A DNA stretch of 64,000 bases from Candidatus Latescibacterota bacterium (GTDB lineage: Bacteria > Latescibacterota > UBA2968 > UBA8231). The translations under genes and the position numbers were made by a program. Shown here in pieces: positions 1 through 8,610 of the stretch (its first letter is position 1; every line of letters begins with the position of its first letter). The notes beneath the pieces are model-generated. The model made no database searches and was not told the origin of the DNA. It saw nothing but the letters and a program-made list of their open reading frames with translations. Location of the stretch: the NCBI GenBank assembly GCA_022819745.1, contig JAJEGS010000006.1:1-64000 (forward strand), in the 5' to 3' direction.

Positions 1-187
1 GACGCTGGGTCACTTGTCCCAACCCAGCCGGATTGGCAAACACCGCATCGGCGTTGTCGGCCACCGCCACAAAGCTGTTGCCCAACCCCTGAGCACGAGC
101 ACCCGAACCCACATTCTGAATGTTGACAACTCCCTCGCTGGCAGTTGCCAGCAGGGCCGCACAAGTGATACTAATTGCAATTTTCAT
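1..187 (-). CDS. PorV-like outer-membrane protein, N-terminal fragment
   Basis: The reverse strand reads ATG at 187 into a short signal peptide (MKIAISITCAALLATASEG) followed by a segment with GSGARAQGLGNSFVAVADNA and FANPAGLGQ. That pattern (GxGARAxGxGxxFVAVADDA...NPAGLA) is the classic start of the PorV/UPF0164 beta-barrel family, related to FadL/OmpP1. Members sit in the outer membrane, and some are coupled to type IX secretion. An AGGAGG at 195-200 lies 7 bases before the ATG and supports this start. The gene runs off the left edge, so only about 62 residues are visible and the barrel itself is not seen. Confidence 0.75.
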   Translation of the reverse strand, partial: MKIAISITCAALLATASEGVVNIQNVGSGARAQGLGNSFVAVADNADAVFANPAGLGQVTQR

Positions 188-300
188 ACGCTTGCCTCCT
201 CCGCTTGCGAGATGCGTTTGTACTGTGTATTGCCATTTATATAAATATAAAAACTATTAGCCGTCAATCAAAAATAGTCCCGCTTGCGCCGTGCCCAATT

Positions 301-324
301 CCTTGACGAATCAAGGCCATATGG
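301..324. promoter_or_regulatory. Inverted repeat plus palindrome upstream of cysC
   Basis: CCTTGA and TCAAGG (301-306 and 311-316) form a perfect 6-bp inverted repeat around CGAA. The self-complementary CCATATGG (317-324) follows directly. They lie about 55 bases before the cysC start in the 189-base divergent gap, so an operator is possible. The left arm contains TTGACG, but no well-spaced -10 follows it. The rest of the gap (188-300) is A+T-rich with no gene visible. Confidence 0.3.
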
Positions 325-376
325 TTGTTATTATAAGTTTCCTATGGCATGTATCTCTAAACTCACGAGGTGAACT

Positions 377-997
377 TTGACCACTATCAAAGCTACCAAT
401 ATCGTCCGCCACGAGGGCCATGTCAGCCGTGAGCAACGCGAACGCCTGTTGCACCAACAAGGGGCGTTGCTCTGGCTGACGGGCCTACCGAGTTCCGGCA
501 AAAGCACGATTGCTTATACAGTCGAACACGCCCTGGTCGCCCGCGGCCATTTGGCCTATGTGCTAGACGGCGATAACATCCGCTTTGGGCTCAATAAAAA
601 TTTGGGTTTTTCCGCTGACGACCGGGCGGAAAATATCCGGCGGATCGGCGAGGTAGGAAAGCTCTTTGTCGATGGAGGTTTCCTAACCCTCGCCAGCTTT
701 GTCAGCCCCTATCAAGCCGACCGCGACGGGGTGCGGGCGCTGATGGCAGAGGGCGATTTCGTCGAAATTTTTATCGACACCCCAATTGAGCTGTGCGAAG
801 AGCGCGATCCCAAGGGCCTCTACAAAAAAGCCCGAGCCGGTGAAATACCCAATTTTACCGGTGTTTCAGATCCCTATGAAGAACCTGAAAATCCTGAATT
901 GGTCATCAAAACCAACACAGCAACGCCCTCGGAGGCGGCCGTGCAGGTCATCGACTTATTAGAGAAAATGGGCAAAATTCAACCCATGCAGGCTTGA
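377..997 (+). CDS. cysC: Adenylylsulfate (APS) kinase
   Basis: APS kinase phosphorylates adenosine 5'-phosphosulfate with ATP to give PAPS, in the cytoplasm, for sulfate assimilation or sulfation. The 206-residue product has the P-loop GLPSSGKST at residues 36-44, the APS-binding stretch GDNIRFGLN, the FVSPY motif, and the DPKGLYKKARAGEIPNFTG segment typical of CysC. Length matches the stand-alone family. The start is a TTG preceded by GAGGTGA at 368-373. No sulfurylase (cysD/cysN or sat) is adjacent, so its APS must come from a gene elsewhere. A hairpin with a T run follows the gene. Confidence 0.93.
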   Translation: MTTIKATNIVRHEGHVSREQRERLLHQQGALLWLTGLPSSGKSTIAYTVEHALVARGHLAYVLDGDNIRFGLNKNLGFSADDRAENIRRIGEVGKLFVDGGFLTLASFVSPYQADRDGVRALMAEGDFVEIFIDTPIELCEERDPKGLYKKARAGEIPNFTGVSDPYEEPENPELVIKTNTATPSEAAVQVIDLLEKMGKIQPMQA

Positions 998-1032
998 ACA
1001 AACCCAGCCAGCCTATTCCTTCCACCATGCAG

Positions 1033-1058
1033 CAGGGGATCGCCAGATCCCCTGTTTT
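1033..1058 (+). terminator. Rho-independent terminator after cysC
   Basis: A perfect 9-bp stem (CAGGGGATC at 1033-1041, GATCCCCTG at 1046-1054) with a 4-base loop is followed by TTTT (1055-1058). It lies 36 bases past the cysC stop and only 16 bases before the next start, so it may also affect translation or read-through of the flippase-like gene. Confidence 0.75.
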
Positions 1059-1073
1059 GCGTTTGCTGATGCG

Positions 1074-2108
1074 ATGCGTAAGATACTGAAACAAGCCCTC
1101 CAGTACGGCCTAAGTTTAGGCCTGATGGGGCTTTTTATTTATTGGGCTTTTGAGGGGATAAACCGAGAGGAACTCTGGGACGCCATGACTGGCATTTCGC
1201 CGGTTTGGGCCGCTGTCATGTGCGTCGCAACGCTGGGGACCTTGGTATTGCGAGCTTGGCGCTGGCAGGTCCTCATGCGACCCTTTGCGCCGCAAGTGAA
1301 CAACCTCAACGCGTCGCTCGCCCTAGCTATATGCTATGCGGCCAATGTGGCCGTGCCGCGATCGGGCGAGATCTTGCGATGCGTCAGCCTCAAGTGGACC
1401 ACTGGGACGAGCATCAGCGCCCTGATGGCCACGATCGTGGTGGAGCGCATTCTCGATCTGTTTTGGCTCATCGTCTTGTTCTGGCTCATCGTCTATATCG
1501 ATATCGCCTTGCCCGCGCTTTGGACGTTGGTCGGTGCAGATCGGGACACCATTGGCCTACTGGCCCTAGTTGGTTGCCTGGTCGCGCTGAGCGCCTTGGT
1601 CTTGGTATCCGTTTATCGGGAAAAAATCTTGGCTGGAATTCGCCCACTGCTCGCTCGGATCGCTTGGGGACGCGGCGAGCGGATCCTCAAAATCATCGAG
1701 ACCTTCATCGGCGGACTCTCCGCCCTGCGGCAACAACCGACAGCGTACTTTGAAATCCTAGTTAGTTCGGTCCTGCTCAACGCGGCCTACGTATTTATTA
1801 TCTACGCGGCTTTTATCGGCATGGGCTTGGACCAGACATACAACCTCGACGCAGCAGCGGCACTAGTGGTCATGGCCATATCGTCTATCGGAGTAATCAT
1901 TCCAACGCCTGGGGGGATCGGTTCGTATCACTTCCTCTTTGGCGAGGCCATGCATCGCCTCTATGCGGTGCCCCTTGCCACCGCTTTAGCCTGCGCCACA
2001 TTGACCCATGCTTTAGCGAATCTGACCTATATCTTCGTCGGTGGCCCAACCCTGCTGTGGCAGTGGCAGCAGAGCCGACGGGGCCGTTCAGAATATCCAG
2101 ACGATTAG
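1074..2108 (+). CDS. Flippase-like integral membrane protein (LPG synthetase TM / UPF0104 type)
   Basis: This 344-residue, strongly hydrophobic protein has about eight membrane segments. It carries family marks of the YbhN/AglD/MprF transmembrane group: VLRAWRWQVLM after the second helix, AICYAANVAVPRSGEILRC, MATIVVERILDL, and a late IIPTPGGIGSYH segment. Relatives include the flippase half of MprF and uncharacterised lipid or polyprenol transporters, so a role in moving a lipid-linked substrate across the inner membrane is likely but the substrate is unknown. No good ribosome-binding site precedes the ATG, and the cysC terminator sits just upstream. Its 3' end overlaps the convergent DUF350 gene by 21 bases. 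Confidence 0.8.
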   Translation: MRKILKQALQYGLSLGLMGLFIYWAFEGINREELWDAMTGISPVWAAVMCVATLGTLVLRAWRWQVLMRPFAPQVNNLNASLALAICYAANVAVPRSGEILRCVSLKWTTGTSISALMATIVVERILDLFWLIVLFWLIVYIDIALPALWTLVGADRDTIGLLALVGCLVALSALVLVSVYREKILAGIRPLLARIAWGRGERILKIIETFIGGLSALRQQPTAYFEILVSSVLLNAAYVFIIYAAFIGMGLDQTYNLDAAAALVVMAISSIGVIIPTPGGIGSYHFLFGEAMHRLYAVPLATALACATLTHALANLTYIFVGGPTLLWQWQQSRRGRSEYPDD

Positions 2109-2930
2109 GATCGACCCGCCCACGTAGCCGAAGGCTTCTATCAGCCCGGCCCCCACATTCGGCTGCTCCTCAACCTGTTCGGCACCTAAGCGCACGCTGG
2201 GGGCCAAGAGCATATTGGTCAACTTGTGGATGACGTAGAGCGCGACAAAACCAAAAACCACGTCCACGCCAAAAATTTGGAGGCTTTCGATCCATCCTGC
2301 GTAGTCGCCAGCCACGGCGATGCTGACGATATTGCCCATGCCCACCAGTACGCCGCCGAAGGCCAAGCCAACCGCGGCATTGTCGCGCTCTAGTTCGCGG
2401 TGAATCGAATGTGGGGTAATCCACTCGTAGAGCAGCCCAGCCACTATCAGCACCACTTGCGCCAGCAGCCAGAAAACCACGCCGCTCCACAGCGGTCCTT
2501 CCCCCAGTACAATGGCCAGCACGATCAGGCCATTGGCAATGTGCATCCCCGCCTCGACAAAGGCCGTCCCCACATTCTGATCCTCGATGACCTCCTTGCG
2601 GTTGTCGAAGTGGAACAGAAGCGCCCGCTCACATAGAACGCCGGCGATGACCATCAAGACAATCGCCAAGAGACCGTACTGGGCGATGCCAATCAAGTCG
2701 GCTTGCCAGCCGAGCGAAGAGCCGCTCAACGCCCCCCCCAACGCCAGGCAAATCCCAAAGAAATAACCGCCCACTGCAACGGCCATCGCGTGGTTGTTGC
2801 GGCCGTAGAGTTCGTTTTTGAGATCGACTCGGCGAAAAACCCGGGCATAGACCTGCTTGGCGACAAAGAGCAGGATGAAAGCCTCTAAGAGATAGACTAG
2901 GGTCTGAGCCATCGTCATTAAAGTATCCAC
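2088..2930 (-). CDS. DUF350 (UPF0719/YjfL-like) membrane protein
   Basis: The 280-residue protein is a tandem duplication of a four-helix unit. NNHAMAVAVGGYFFGICLAL in the first half is mirrored by DNAAVGLAFGGVLVGMGNIV in the second, and each half starts with a similar helix pair. This is the DUF350 family, which includes E. coli YjfL. Function is unknown, but members recur beside PspA-like proteins and spermidine-synthase-like proteins. Here it is the last gene of that cluster, 9 bases behind the lipoprotein gene. Its end overlaps the convergent flippase-like gene. Confidence 0.85.
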   Translation of the reverse strand: MDTLMTMAQTLVYLLEAFILLFVAKQVYARVFRRVDLKNELYGRNNHAMAVAVGGYFFGICLALGGALSGSSLGWQADLIGIAQYGLLAIVLMVIAGVLCERALLFHFDNRKEVIEDQNVGTAFVEAGMHIANGLIVLAIVLGEGPLWSGVVFWLLAQVVLIVAGLLYEWITPHSIHRELERDNAAVGLAFGGVLVGMGNIVSIAVAGDYAGWIESLQIFGVDVVFGFVALYVIHKLTNMLLAPSVRLGAEQVEEQPNVGAGLIEAFGYVGGSILIVWIF

Positions 2931-2939
2931 TGATTCCCC

Positions 2940-3641
2940 CTATTTTCCAAAGCGCGAGGAACCGCGTCCCCACCCGGAGGTGGTGCGGCCCATGCGGTTT
3001 TTGACTTGACCACTAAAGGCCTGTCGGCGGCTTTGCTGGCGCTGGTAGAATTGCGGTCGCGTCTTTTGGGTTTGAGAACCGCGCGACCCAAAAGTGGGCT
3101 GCCCCCCTTTTACCGGCCCGTAGTACGGACGTCCCCTTTCCCGGTTGCGGCGGTAGTCCTCCCAATCGCCGCGACCAACGTTCCACCCCCCCATTAAGCT
3201 GCTCATCAGCGCATACTGGCCGTAAAATTGCCAAAACCCACCGCCCCCCCAAAATCCGTACTGGGGATTGCCGACGTATTGATAGCCCGGCGGGTGCGCT
3301 TGATTGGCTCCCGTGCGGCGGCCGTCAAGCGACTTGGAGGCCACGACCATGCCGACGTACTTTTCGTAGCGGTAGAAGGTCTCTTCACGGACTTCCATCC
3401 AATCGGTACGACGCTCCTCGTACACGATGGTATCGCGCCCGGCCACGCGCTGTCCCGCAGCCGTCAACACTTGGAAGCGAAGGGCGTAGTCGGGGAAAAA
3501 CGATCCTTCGACGCGGGTATCATCGACGATCAGCGAGTACTCGGGATAGCGATCTAAGTCGCGTATTAGCTCCCGCACTGGGTCTTTTGACCCACAGGCA
3601 ATCAGGCCCCACAACGCCAAGACCGCTACGCGCCAAGCCAT
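2940..3641 (-). CDS. Hypothetical lipoprotein, Gly/Arg/Gln-rich C-terminus
   Basis: The 233-residue product begins with a lipoprotein signal (MAWRVAVLALWGLIAC, cysteine at 16) and should be lipid-anchored. A conserved-looking N-terminal half (about 20-115) is followed by a Gly/Tyr/Trp-rich patch (QYGFWGGGGFWQFYGQYAL) and a basic Arg/Gln/Gly-rich tail. The ATG has AGGAGG about 8 bases upstream and lies 1 base from the DUF4178 gene, so the two are co-translated. Its position next to DUF350 is like that of the YjfM lipoprotein in E. coli, but I cannot show sequence homology. Confidence 0.75.
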   Translation of the reverse strand: MAWRVAVLALWGLIACGSKDPVRELIRDLDRYPEYSLIVDDTRVEGSFFPDYALRFQVLTAAGQRVAGRDTIVYEERRTDWMEVREETFYRYEKYVGMVVASKSLDGRRTGANQAHPPGYQYVGNPQYGFWGGGGFWQFYGQYALMSSLMGGWNVGRGDWEDYRRNRERGRPYYGPVKGGQPTFGSRGSQTQKTRPQFYQRQQSRRQAFSGQVKNRMGRTTSGWGRGSSRFGK

Positions 3642-3642
3642 T

Positions 3643-4191
3643 TCAAGTGCCCTCCTCCACCGGCAGGATGTCGGTGAATTGGTATTCTTCTACCTCCAAG
3701 CCCGCGTACGCGGCAAAGTCGCGCTCGCCCCACTGGCTGATAAAAAGCACTTTGCCCTCTTCTCCTTCAAACGACCAGTTGACAAACTCGCGCTCCGCAT
3801 CGGCGTCGCCTTTGCGGTACAGGCCCGCGTCACTCGTGCTCCCCACGTATTCATCACCCTGAAACCGTACAGTTTCAGGCGGGTCGCCATCGGCGATAAT
3901 CGCCGCGGCAATATCGCCTTCGATCTCGTCGATGCCAATCGCCTGCGTCAAGGTCCAATAGGCTTTGCCGTCTTCTACGCCGCCTTCAAGGAAGCGCACC
4001 TGGCCATCGGCCTGCAATTCCCATTCCTCGGTAGTATAGCCTTCGTAGTCATAGCTTCCACGGCCTGTAACTTGCCACGTTTTGAGATCGTAATCGACTA
4101 GAAAGCCCACCTTCATGGTACTGAGTGAGTACTCCTGATAGGTCGGTTCGTCCTCGTTTTGGCGGCCACCGAACCACTTTTTAAAGCCCAT
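3643..4191 (-). CDS. DUF4178 domain protein
   Basis: The 182-residue soluble protein starts with MGFKKWFGG and contains LSTMKVGFLVDYDLKTWQV and a beta-rich WELQADGQVRFLEGGVEDG segment, the pattern of DUF4178, a barrel-like domain of unknown function. DUF4178 proteins are typically found with PspA, DUF350 and spermidine-synthase-like genes, as here, and fill the slot of DUF2491/YjfK in the E. coli cluster. It begins 12 bases after the synthase-like gene. No signal peptide or membrane span is seen, so it is probably cytoplasmic. The acidic C-terminal half is rich in Glu and Asp. Confidence 0.75.
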   Translation of the reverse strand: MGFKKWFGGRQNEDEPTYQEYSLSTMKVGFLVDYDLKTWQVTGRGSYDYEGYTTEEWELQADGQVRFLEGGVEDGKAYWTLTQAIGIDEIEGDIAAAIIADGDPPETVRFQGDEYVGSTSDAGLYRKGDADAEREFVNWSFEGEEGKVLFISQWGERDFAAYAGLEVEEYQFTDILPVEEGT

Positions 4192-4203
4192 TTTGTCTTC
4201 CTT

Positions 4204-5730
4204 TCAAAACTGATTACCCCGACCCTGTCGATAATAACGCGCCAGCACCGGCCTATCAAGTCGGTTGGCCTGCACAGGCAGTCGGGCCATATCGCCGTCG
4301 AACACCGCGAGGGCACTCCAGACTTGGCGGTCGATATAGCGCGTGGGAACCGCAAAATCGACCGCGGTCGCATCCAACACGTCGGGTCCTGCCAAGTGGA
4401 ACCCCCACTCGCCAAAAGAGGGCACGTGCAAGTGATAGGAGTGGACGGCAAAGCCCGCTTCCTCCAAGGCGGCGGCAATGCTCCAGTACGCCTCGCGGAC
4501 GTGGTACGGGCTAGAAGCCTGGGTCGCCAAGACGCCTTGTGGGCTGAGCAACTTGCGACACAGCCTATAGGCCTCGACCGAATAGAGCTTGGCCAAGCTC
4601 TCTTCGCGGGGATCGGGCAAGTCGATTAGTATCGCGCCATACGGCACGTGCTCGCGCTGCAAAAAGACAAAGCCATCTTCGTTGACCACGCGCACCTGGC
4701 GGCGATTCAAGGCATTGTCGTTGAGCCGGGTCAGGTGGATGTTGCGTTGGGCCAGCCGCGTTACCGCCGGGTCGAGATCGACTAAATCGACGTGTTCAAC
4801 CTCCTCGTATTTGAGCACCTCCCGGGCCGTCAGCCCGTCCCCTCCCCCGATGATGAGCACCCTTTCGCGAGAGGGTGCCAGCGCCAGCGCCGGATGGACT
4901 AGGGCCTCGTGATAGCGGTGCTCGTCAATGGAGGCGAATTGCAAGTGCCCGTTGAGATAGAGCCGCAGGTGTTCGTCGCGCCGGGTCAGGACGATTTGCT
5001 GGTAGGCCGATTGCTCGCTATGAACGATGCGGTCTTCGTACAGGTCGCTTTCCCACCGCGCCCGCAGCCCCTCCCCCTGCCAAGCCAGTGCCCCTAGGGC
5101 CGCAATAACCACAAAGGCTTGCACCCCTAGGGAGAGGAAAGCGCGTTGCTCTATCAACGTCCCCTTAAAGGCAAGCACCACGCCGAGGCCGAGGCCCGCG
5201 TTGACCAAACCGGCGACCAACGCCGTGTGCAAGCTGCCGAGGAAGGGCAACAGGATGTATGGGAAGAGCAATGAGGCCAACAAGGCCCCCAGATAATCAA
5301 GGGATAAAACGTTAGATAACGCCGCGCGCAACGTCCCGTGACCGCGCAAAAGCCGGGTAATCAGCGGCACTTCTAGGCCGATCAACGCGCCAATCGCCGT
5401 GCTCAACGCCAACATGCCAGCCCTAAAGTGGTCGGTGTATCCATAGAGCACGTAGAGTACGCCAACCGAAACCCCACCCAGAAGCCCCAGCCAAATCTCT
5501 AGCTGGGCTAGCCGCGTCAACAACAAGTCGTCGGCGACAAAGCGCGAAAGCCAAGAGCCAAGCCCCATCGCCGCGAGAAAAAAGCCGATGGTCAGGGAAA
5601 ACTGCTCGACGCTATTGCCGAGGAAGTAGGACGACACACTGCCGATGAGTAGCTGATAGACGATGGCGCAGACCGCGGCCGAGAAAATGGCCACCAGCAA
5701 AAACAGCGCACCCAGCCTAGGCATCCGCAA
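4204..5730 (-). CDS. Membrane-anchored spermidine-synthase-like methyltransferase-fold protein
   Basis: The 508-residue protein has an N-terminal membrane domain (about 1-215, six to eight helices) fused to a polyamine aminopropyltransferase-type Rossmann domain. The cofactor motif LIIGGGDGLTAREVLKYEEV is intact, as are VDLVDLDPAV and the acidic catalytic-loop LIDLPDP. Family enzymes move an aminopropyl group from decarboxylated SAM to a polyamine. The membrane-fused branch is mostly uncharacterised and is repeatedly linked to PspA/DUF350/DUF4178 clusters. It overlaps the upstream FAD gene by 14 bases. A true spermidine synthase would need decarboxylated SAM, and no speD is nearby. Confidence 0.82.
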   Translation of the reverse strand: MRMPRLGALFLLVAIFSAAVCAIVYQLLIGSVSSYFLGNSVEQFSLTIGFFLAAMGLGSWLSRFVADDLLLTRLAQLEIWLGLLGGVSVGVLYVLYGYTDHFRAGMLALSTAIGALIGLEVPLITRLLRGHGTLRAALSNVLSLDYLGALLASLLFPYILLPFLGSLHTALVAGLVNAGLGLGVVLAFKGTLIEQRAFLSLGVQAFVVIAALGALAWQGEGLRARWESDLYEDRIVHSEQSAYQQIVLTRRDEHLRLYLNGHLQFASIDEHRYHEALVHPALALAPSRERVLIIGGGDGLTAREVLKYEEVEHVDLVDLDPAVTRLAQRNIHLTRLNDNALNRRQVRVVNEDGFVFLQREHVPYGAILIDLPDPREESLAKLYSVEAYRLCRKLLSPQGVLATQASSPYHVREAYWSIAAALEEAGFAVHSYHLHVPSFGEWGFHLAGPDVLDATAVDFAVPTRYIDRQVWSALAVFDGDMARLPVQANRLDRPVLARYYRQGRGNQF

Positions 5731-7378
5731 GCCCTCCTAGCGAGGAGGAATACGCCATGCCAAGACAGTCCATGGCTTGCTCCGCCGCCAGCATACCGGA
5801 AAATATGGCTTCTTCGCACAGGGGCAGGCCAGTCACATCGCACGAAGCAAAAAATATCCGCTCCATTGGCTGCTCCCGCCAAGCAGCCATCGGTCCCCAC
5901 AGCGACCCGGGACTGGGCCGCATCATTCCGTGCCCCCAGCGATACAGATCGACGCGCTCTACAAGGTCGTCTAGCTCCGGGTGAACTCGGCGCAAATCGG
6001 CCATGATCTGTTCGGTCCAAAATGAATGGTCCTGCGCGAGCAAGGCGTGCCGGGCGTCCGCGAGTTGATCGACAAAGGGCCAATAGTACAGCAACACGCG
6101 GCCGCCGCCCTGCTGGTGATCGGCGACTACATAGCCCAGCGATGGGCTATCGTACAAAACATTGTCCCAAGTAGTTTGCTGGGCAGCGAGCGGCTCTTTG
6201 AGAAAAATCGCTGCCACTAACCAAGGGCTATACTCGATAGCTGCCATGGCTTTGGCCTGTGCATCCGGCAAGCCCACGATCGCATAAGGAGCTGTGTGGA
6301 GCTTGCCAGCGTACACCGCGGTCCGCGCGGTCAGTTGCCGTTTTTCCTCGGTCGCCAAGTCGATGTACCCCAACCGCACCTGCGATCGCTCCTCGGCTAG
6401 ACGAGCCACTAGAGCCTGTCGCTTTATCTCGTTCTTCCCCAACCTATTAGCGAGTTGTGTAACGAGGTGCCCATTGCCCTCGGGCCACGTCAGCGTGTGG
6501 GCTGGATACGCCTCCTCAATCCGGTAGTCGTAGAACCGACAGGCATAGTAGTGAATCCCGGCCCACGCCGAGACTTGGGCTGCCGTGCTGCCGTAGTCGT
6601 CGCGGCAAGCGTAATCGACCAGCCAGCGGAGCCGGTCGTCGGGCCATCCCTCTTCGCGGAGATACTGGGCCATACTGATCTGGTCCAAACGCCGAACCCT
6701 GACATCGCTTGTGCTGTAGCGCAAGGGCATGGCAAAGGCTCGGCGTCCGTCCCGACCGCGATGCAAGGCCCAGCGCAGCATCTCGTCTTCAAAGCGCAAC
6801 AACGCCTCGCGCTCTCGGCCCGATGCGTCGATAAACGGATCTAATCCATCGGTCCAGCGACCTCTATAGAACAGCCGCTCGTGCGGCCAGCGCAGCATCG
6901 TCCCAGCGGCGACCATCGGCTTATTCGCCGCGTCGTAGCCGTCGATGACGCCTAGATCTTGCAGTATTTCGTGGATACAGTCGGCTTCGGCGGGAGGGAT
7001 GTTGATGTAGTGAGCGCCCCAAGGAAATACCCAATCGCCCCATTGGCCGCTGCGACTGGTACCCCCTAGCTGGTCTTCGAGGTCGAGCAGAAGGATTCGC
7101 TCCACTCCCGACCGACGCAACTTCCACGCCGCCGCCAAGCCAGAGATCCCACCGCCAACAATGGCGACATCGCACGCGTGATCTGTCGGGGTAAAATCCG
7201 CCCAGGAATGCACATCGCGCAGTAGGTGCCCTCGCGGTAGGCCCTCGTTGACGATCCGCCCGGGGATCGGCCGCTGCTGGTCAGACGAGCAACCGCTCCA
7301 AGCGGCCCAGCTACCCGCCGCAGCGAGTGCGCCGAAAAACTGCCGGCGGCTAAGGGCCTTATTAGAAGCCTTTTTCAA
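5717..7378 (-). CDS. Tat-exported FAD-dependent amine-oxidase-like protein
   Basis: The 553-residue product starts with a twin-arginine signal (LSRRQFFGALAAAGSW) ending in a lipobox-like WSGC, so it is probably folded with FAD in the cytoplasm, exported by Tat and perhaps lipid-anchored. The FAD-binding motif VAIVGGGISGLAAAWKLR and GGTSRSG place it in the NAD(P)-binding Rossmann / flavin amine oxidase superfamily. A substrate cannot be read from the sequence. Beside a spermidine-synthase-like gene, polyamine oxidation is a reasonable but unproven idea. It overlaps the next gene by 14 bases and lies 97 bases after pspA; that gap holds a repeated CATCTGCG element. Confidence 0.8.
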   Translation of the reverse strand: MKKASNKALSRRQFFGALAAAGSWAAWSGCSSDQQRPIPGRIVNEGLPRGHLLRDVHSWADFTPTDHACDVAIVGGGISGLAAAWKLRRSGVERILLLDLEDQLGGTSRSGQWGDWVFPWGAHYINIPPAEADCIHEILQDLGVIDGYDAANKPMVAAGTMLRWPHERLFYRGRWTDGLDPFIDASGREREALLRFEDEMLRWALHRGRDGRRAFAMPLRYSTSDVRVRRLDQISMAQYLREEGWPDDRLRWLVDYACRDDYGSTAAQVSAWAGIHYYACRFYDYRIEEAYPAHTLTWPEGNGHLVTQLANRLGKNEIKRQALVARLAEERSQVRLGYIDLATEEKRQLTARTAVYAGKLHTAPYAIVGLPDAQAKAMAAIEYSPWLVAAIFLKEPLAAQQTTWDNVLYDSPSLGYVVADHQQGGGRVLLYYWPFVDQLADARHALLAQDHSFWTEQIMADLRRVHPELDDLVERVDLYRWGHGMMRPSPGSLWGPMAAWREQPMERIFFASCDVTGLPLCEEAIFSGMLAAEQAMDCLGMAYSSSLGGLADA

Positions 7379-7413
7379 AATCCCGGGACACCCCCAAGCA
7401 CCACCATCCCATC

Positions 7414-7442
7414 TCTGCGCCCATCTGCGTTCATCTGCGGAT
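7414..7442. repeat. Short CATCTGCG-type intergenic repeat, copy 1
   Basis: Between the pspA-like and FAD genes, about three imperfect 10-base units with core TCTGCG lie in a row (7411-7442). The last 19 bases (7424-7442) match 23614-23632 at all but one position. Both copies are intergenic and in the same orientation. Confidence 0.5.
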
Positions 7443-7474
7443 AGTCAGCCGCCGGAGGCCGTAGTGCGCAGCCC

Positions 7475-8185
7475 TTATTTTGCCGTCTTCATTCTGGCCT
7501 TGAGTTGGGCCAGCGAATCATCGACCTTGGCTCCCTTGCTGTCGGCAAGGGCCTTGTCGATCTCGTCTTCAACGGCCGTCCCAGCGTCGCCCATATCGCC
7601 ATAGGCTTCGGCGAGCGCTTCCTGCTCTTCGGCTTTTTCCTTCATCCGTTCGAGCAGAGCCGTGGTGCCCTTTGAGTCGATATTGGCCAAGTGCTGGTTG
7701 ATTTTGCGGGTGGCGTTGGCGGTTTTAGTGCGCGCCTTGAGGGTTACCAGATCGTTCTCGTACGAGGCAATTTTCGACTTCAAATCGTTGACGTTGCTCT
7801 GTAGCTTGTCGGCCATCGCCTGTTGGGCTTGAGCCTGTTGAGAGGCTTCTGCGTGTCGCCCCTGGGATTCCTCGACGCGGGTCAGTGCTTCGCGGGCCAA
7901 GCGGTCGGCTTCGGCTTCCTCCATCTGGCCGGACTCGGCCTTTTGCAACAGCAGCATGGCTTTGCGCTCGTAGTCTTCGGAGCGCCGCCGGTGATCCTCG
8001 GACTCGCGGCTGAGCCTGATGGAGATCGCCTTGACCTCGGCGAGGGCCTTGAGACTGTCCTGCAAGTCCTTTTTTAAGTCGCGGATCGCTTGCTCGCTCA
8101 TCTTGATCGGATCTTCGAGCTTATCCACCATGGCGTGAGCCTCGGCCTGCCCGGTTTTAAACAAGCGTTGAAATATACCTGCCAT
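7475..8185 (-). CDS. PspA/IM30-family envelope stress protein (YjfJ-like)
   Basis: The 236-residue protein is almost wholly alpha-helical and charged, beginning with GIFQRLFKTGQAEAHAMVDKL and continuing as a long coiled coil, as in PspA, Vipp1 and YjfJ. PspA-family proteins assemble on the inner face of the cytoplasmic membrane and repair or stabilise it. The ATG follows GGAGG with a 7-base spacer. It lies 11 bases after the DUF2170 gene. That order (DUF2170 then PspA) is the same as yjfI-yjfJ in E. coli, which supports a YjfJ-like subtype. No PspB, PspC or PspF homologue is present. Confidence 0.88.
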   Translation of the reverse strand: MAGIFQRLFKTGQAEAHAMVDKLEDPIKMSEQAIRDLKKDLQDSLKALAEVKAISIRLSRESEDHRRRSEDYERKAMLLLQKAESGQMEEAEADRLAREALTRVEESQGRHAEASQQAQAQQAMADKLQSNVNDLKSKIASYENDLVTLKARTKTANATRKINQHLANIDSKGTTALLERMKEKAEEQEALAEAYGDMGDAGTAVEDEIDKALADSKGAKVDDSLAQLKARMKTAK

Positions 8186-8196
8186 ATCCTATCCTC

Positions 8197-8589
8197 CTAT
8201 TTGGCGGCAAACCCCAGTAATTCCTCCCCGTGCTCGGCCAAACCGAGACTGAGGGAGTTGATTGTGCTTTCCAGTTCGTTTAAGTCCAAATTCTCCAGCG
8301 CCAGCGTATTGCGATAAAGCAGCGAATCGCCTTCTTCGTTGAGGACGAAGGCACCAAAGACCAAGTCGCGGTTCATCTGCAAAATTCGCTTATAGGTGTC
8401 GGCAGCCTCAGCCGCGACCTGGAGGATAAGCTGTTCGATTACGAGCACCGTCTCCTCGCAATCAATAACTAAGTTTTGTACCCCCCGCTCCTCGTCGTTG
8501 ACAATGATTATTTCCTCGGCGGGAATCTCCTCGGCGATGGCAAGGCCCAACTCGAGGGCGTACTCCTTTACTGTGGCAAAGTCAGCCAT
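8197..8589 (-). CDS. DUF2170 (YjfI-like) protein
   Basis: The small acidic protein of about 130 residues is full-length for the DUF2170/YjfI family. It ends in a helical LNELESTINSLSLGLAEHGEE segment and contains the central EETVLVIEQLILQ stretch. Function is unknown; the family is found almost only next to PspA-like genes. Two in-frame ATGs exist (8595 and 8589). GGAGG lies 7 bases before the second and 1 base before the first, so I chose 8589. It lies between the J-domain gene (21 bases upstream) and the pspA-like gene (11 bases downstream). Confidence 0.75.
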   Translation of the reverse strand: MADFATVKEYALELGLAIAEEIPAEEIIIVNDEERGVQNLVIDCEETVLVIEQLILQVAAEAADTYKRILQMNRDLVFGAFVLNEEGDSLLYRNTLALENLDLNELESTINSLSLGLAEHGEELLGFAAK

Positions 8590-8610
8590 AAGCATTCCTC
8601 CAATGCTAGT

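Noticed and set aside
14..244. Plus-strand frame of 76 codons at the left edge
   Set aside because: It is antisense to the PorV-like N-terminus, which has a signal peptide, a family motif and AGGAGG; the plus frame has neither motif nor ribosome-binding site.
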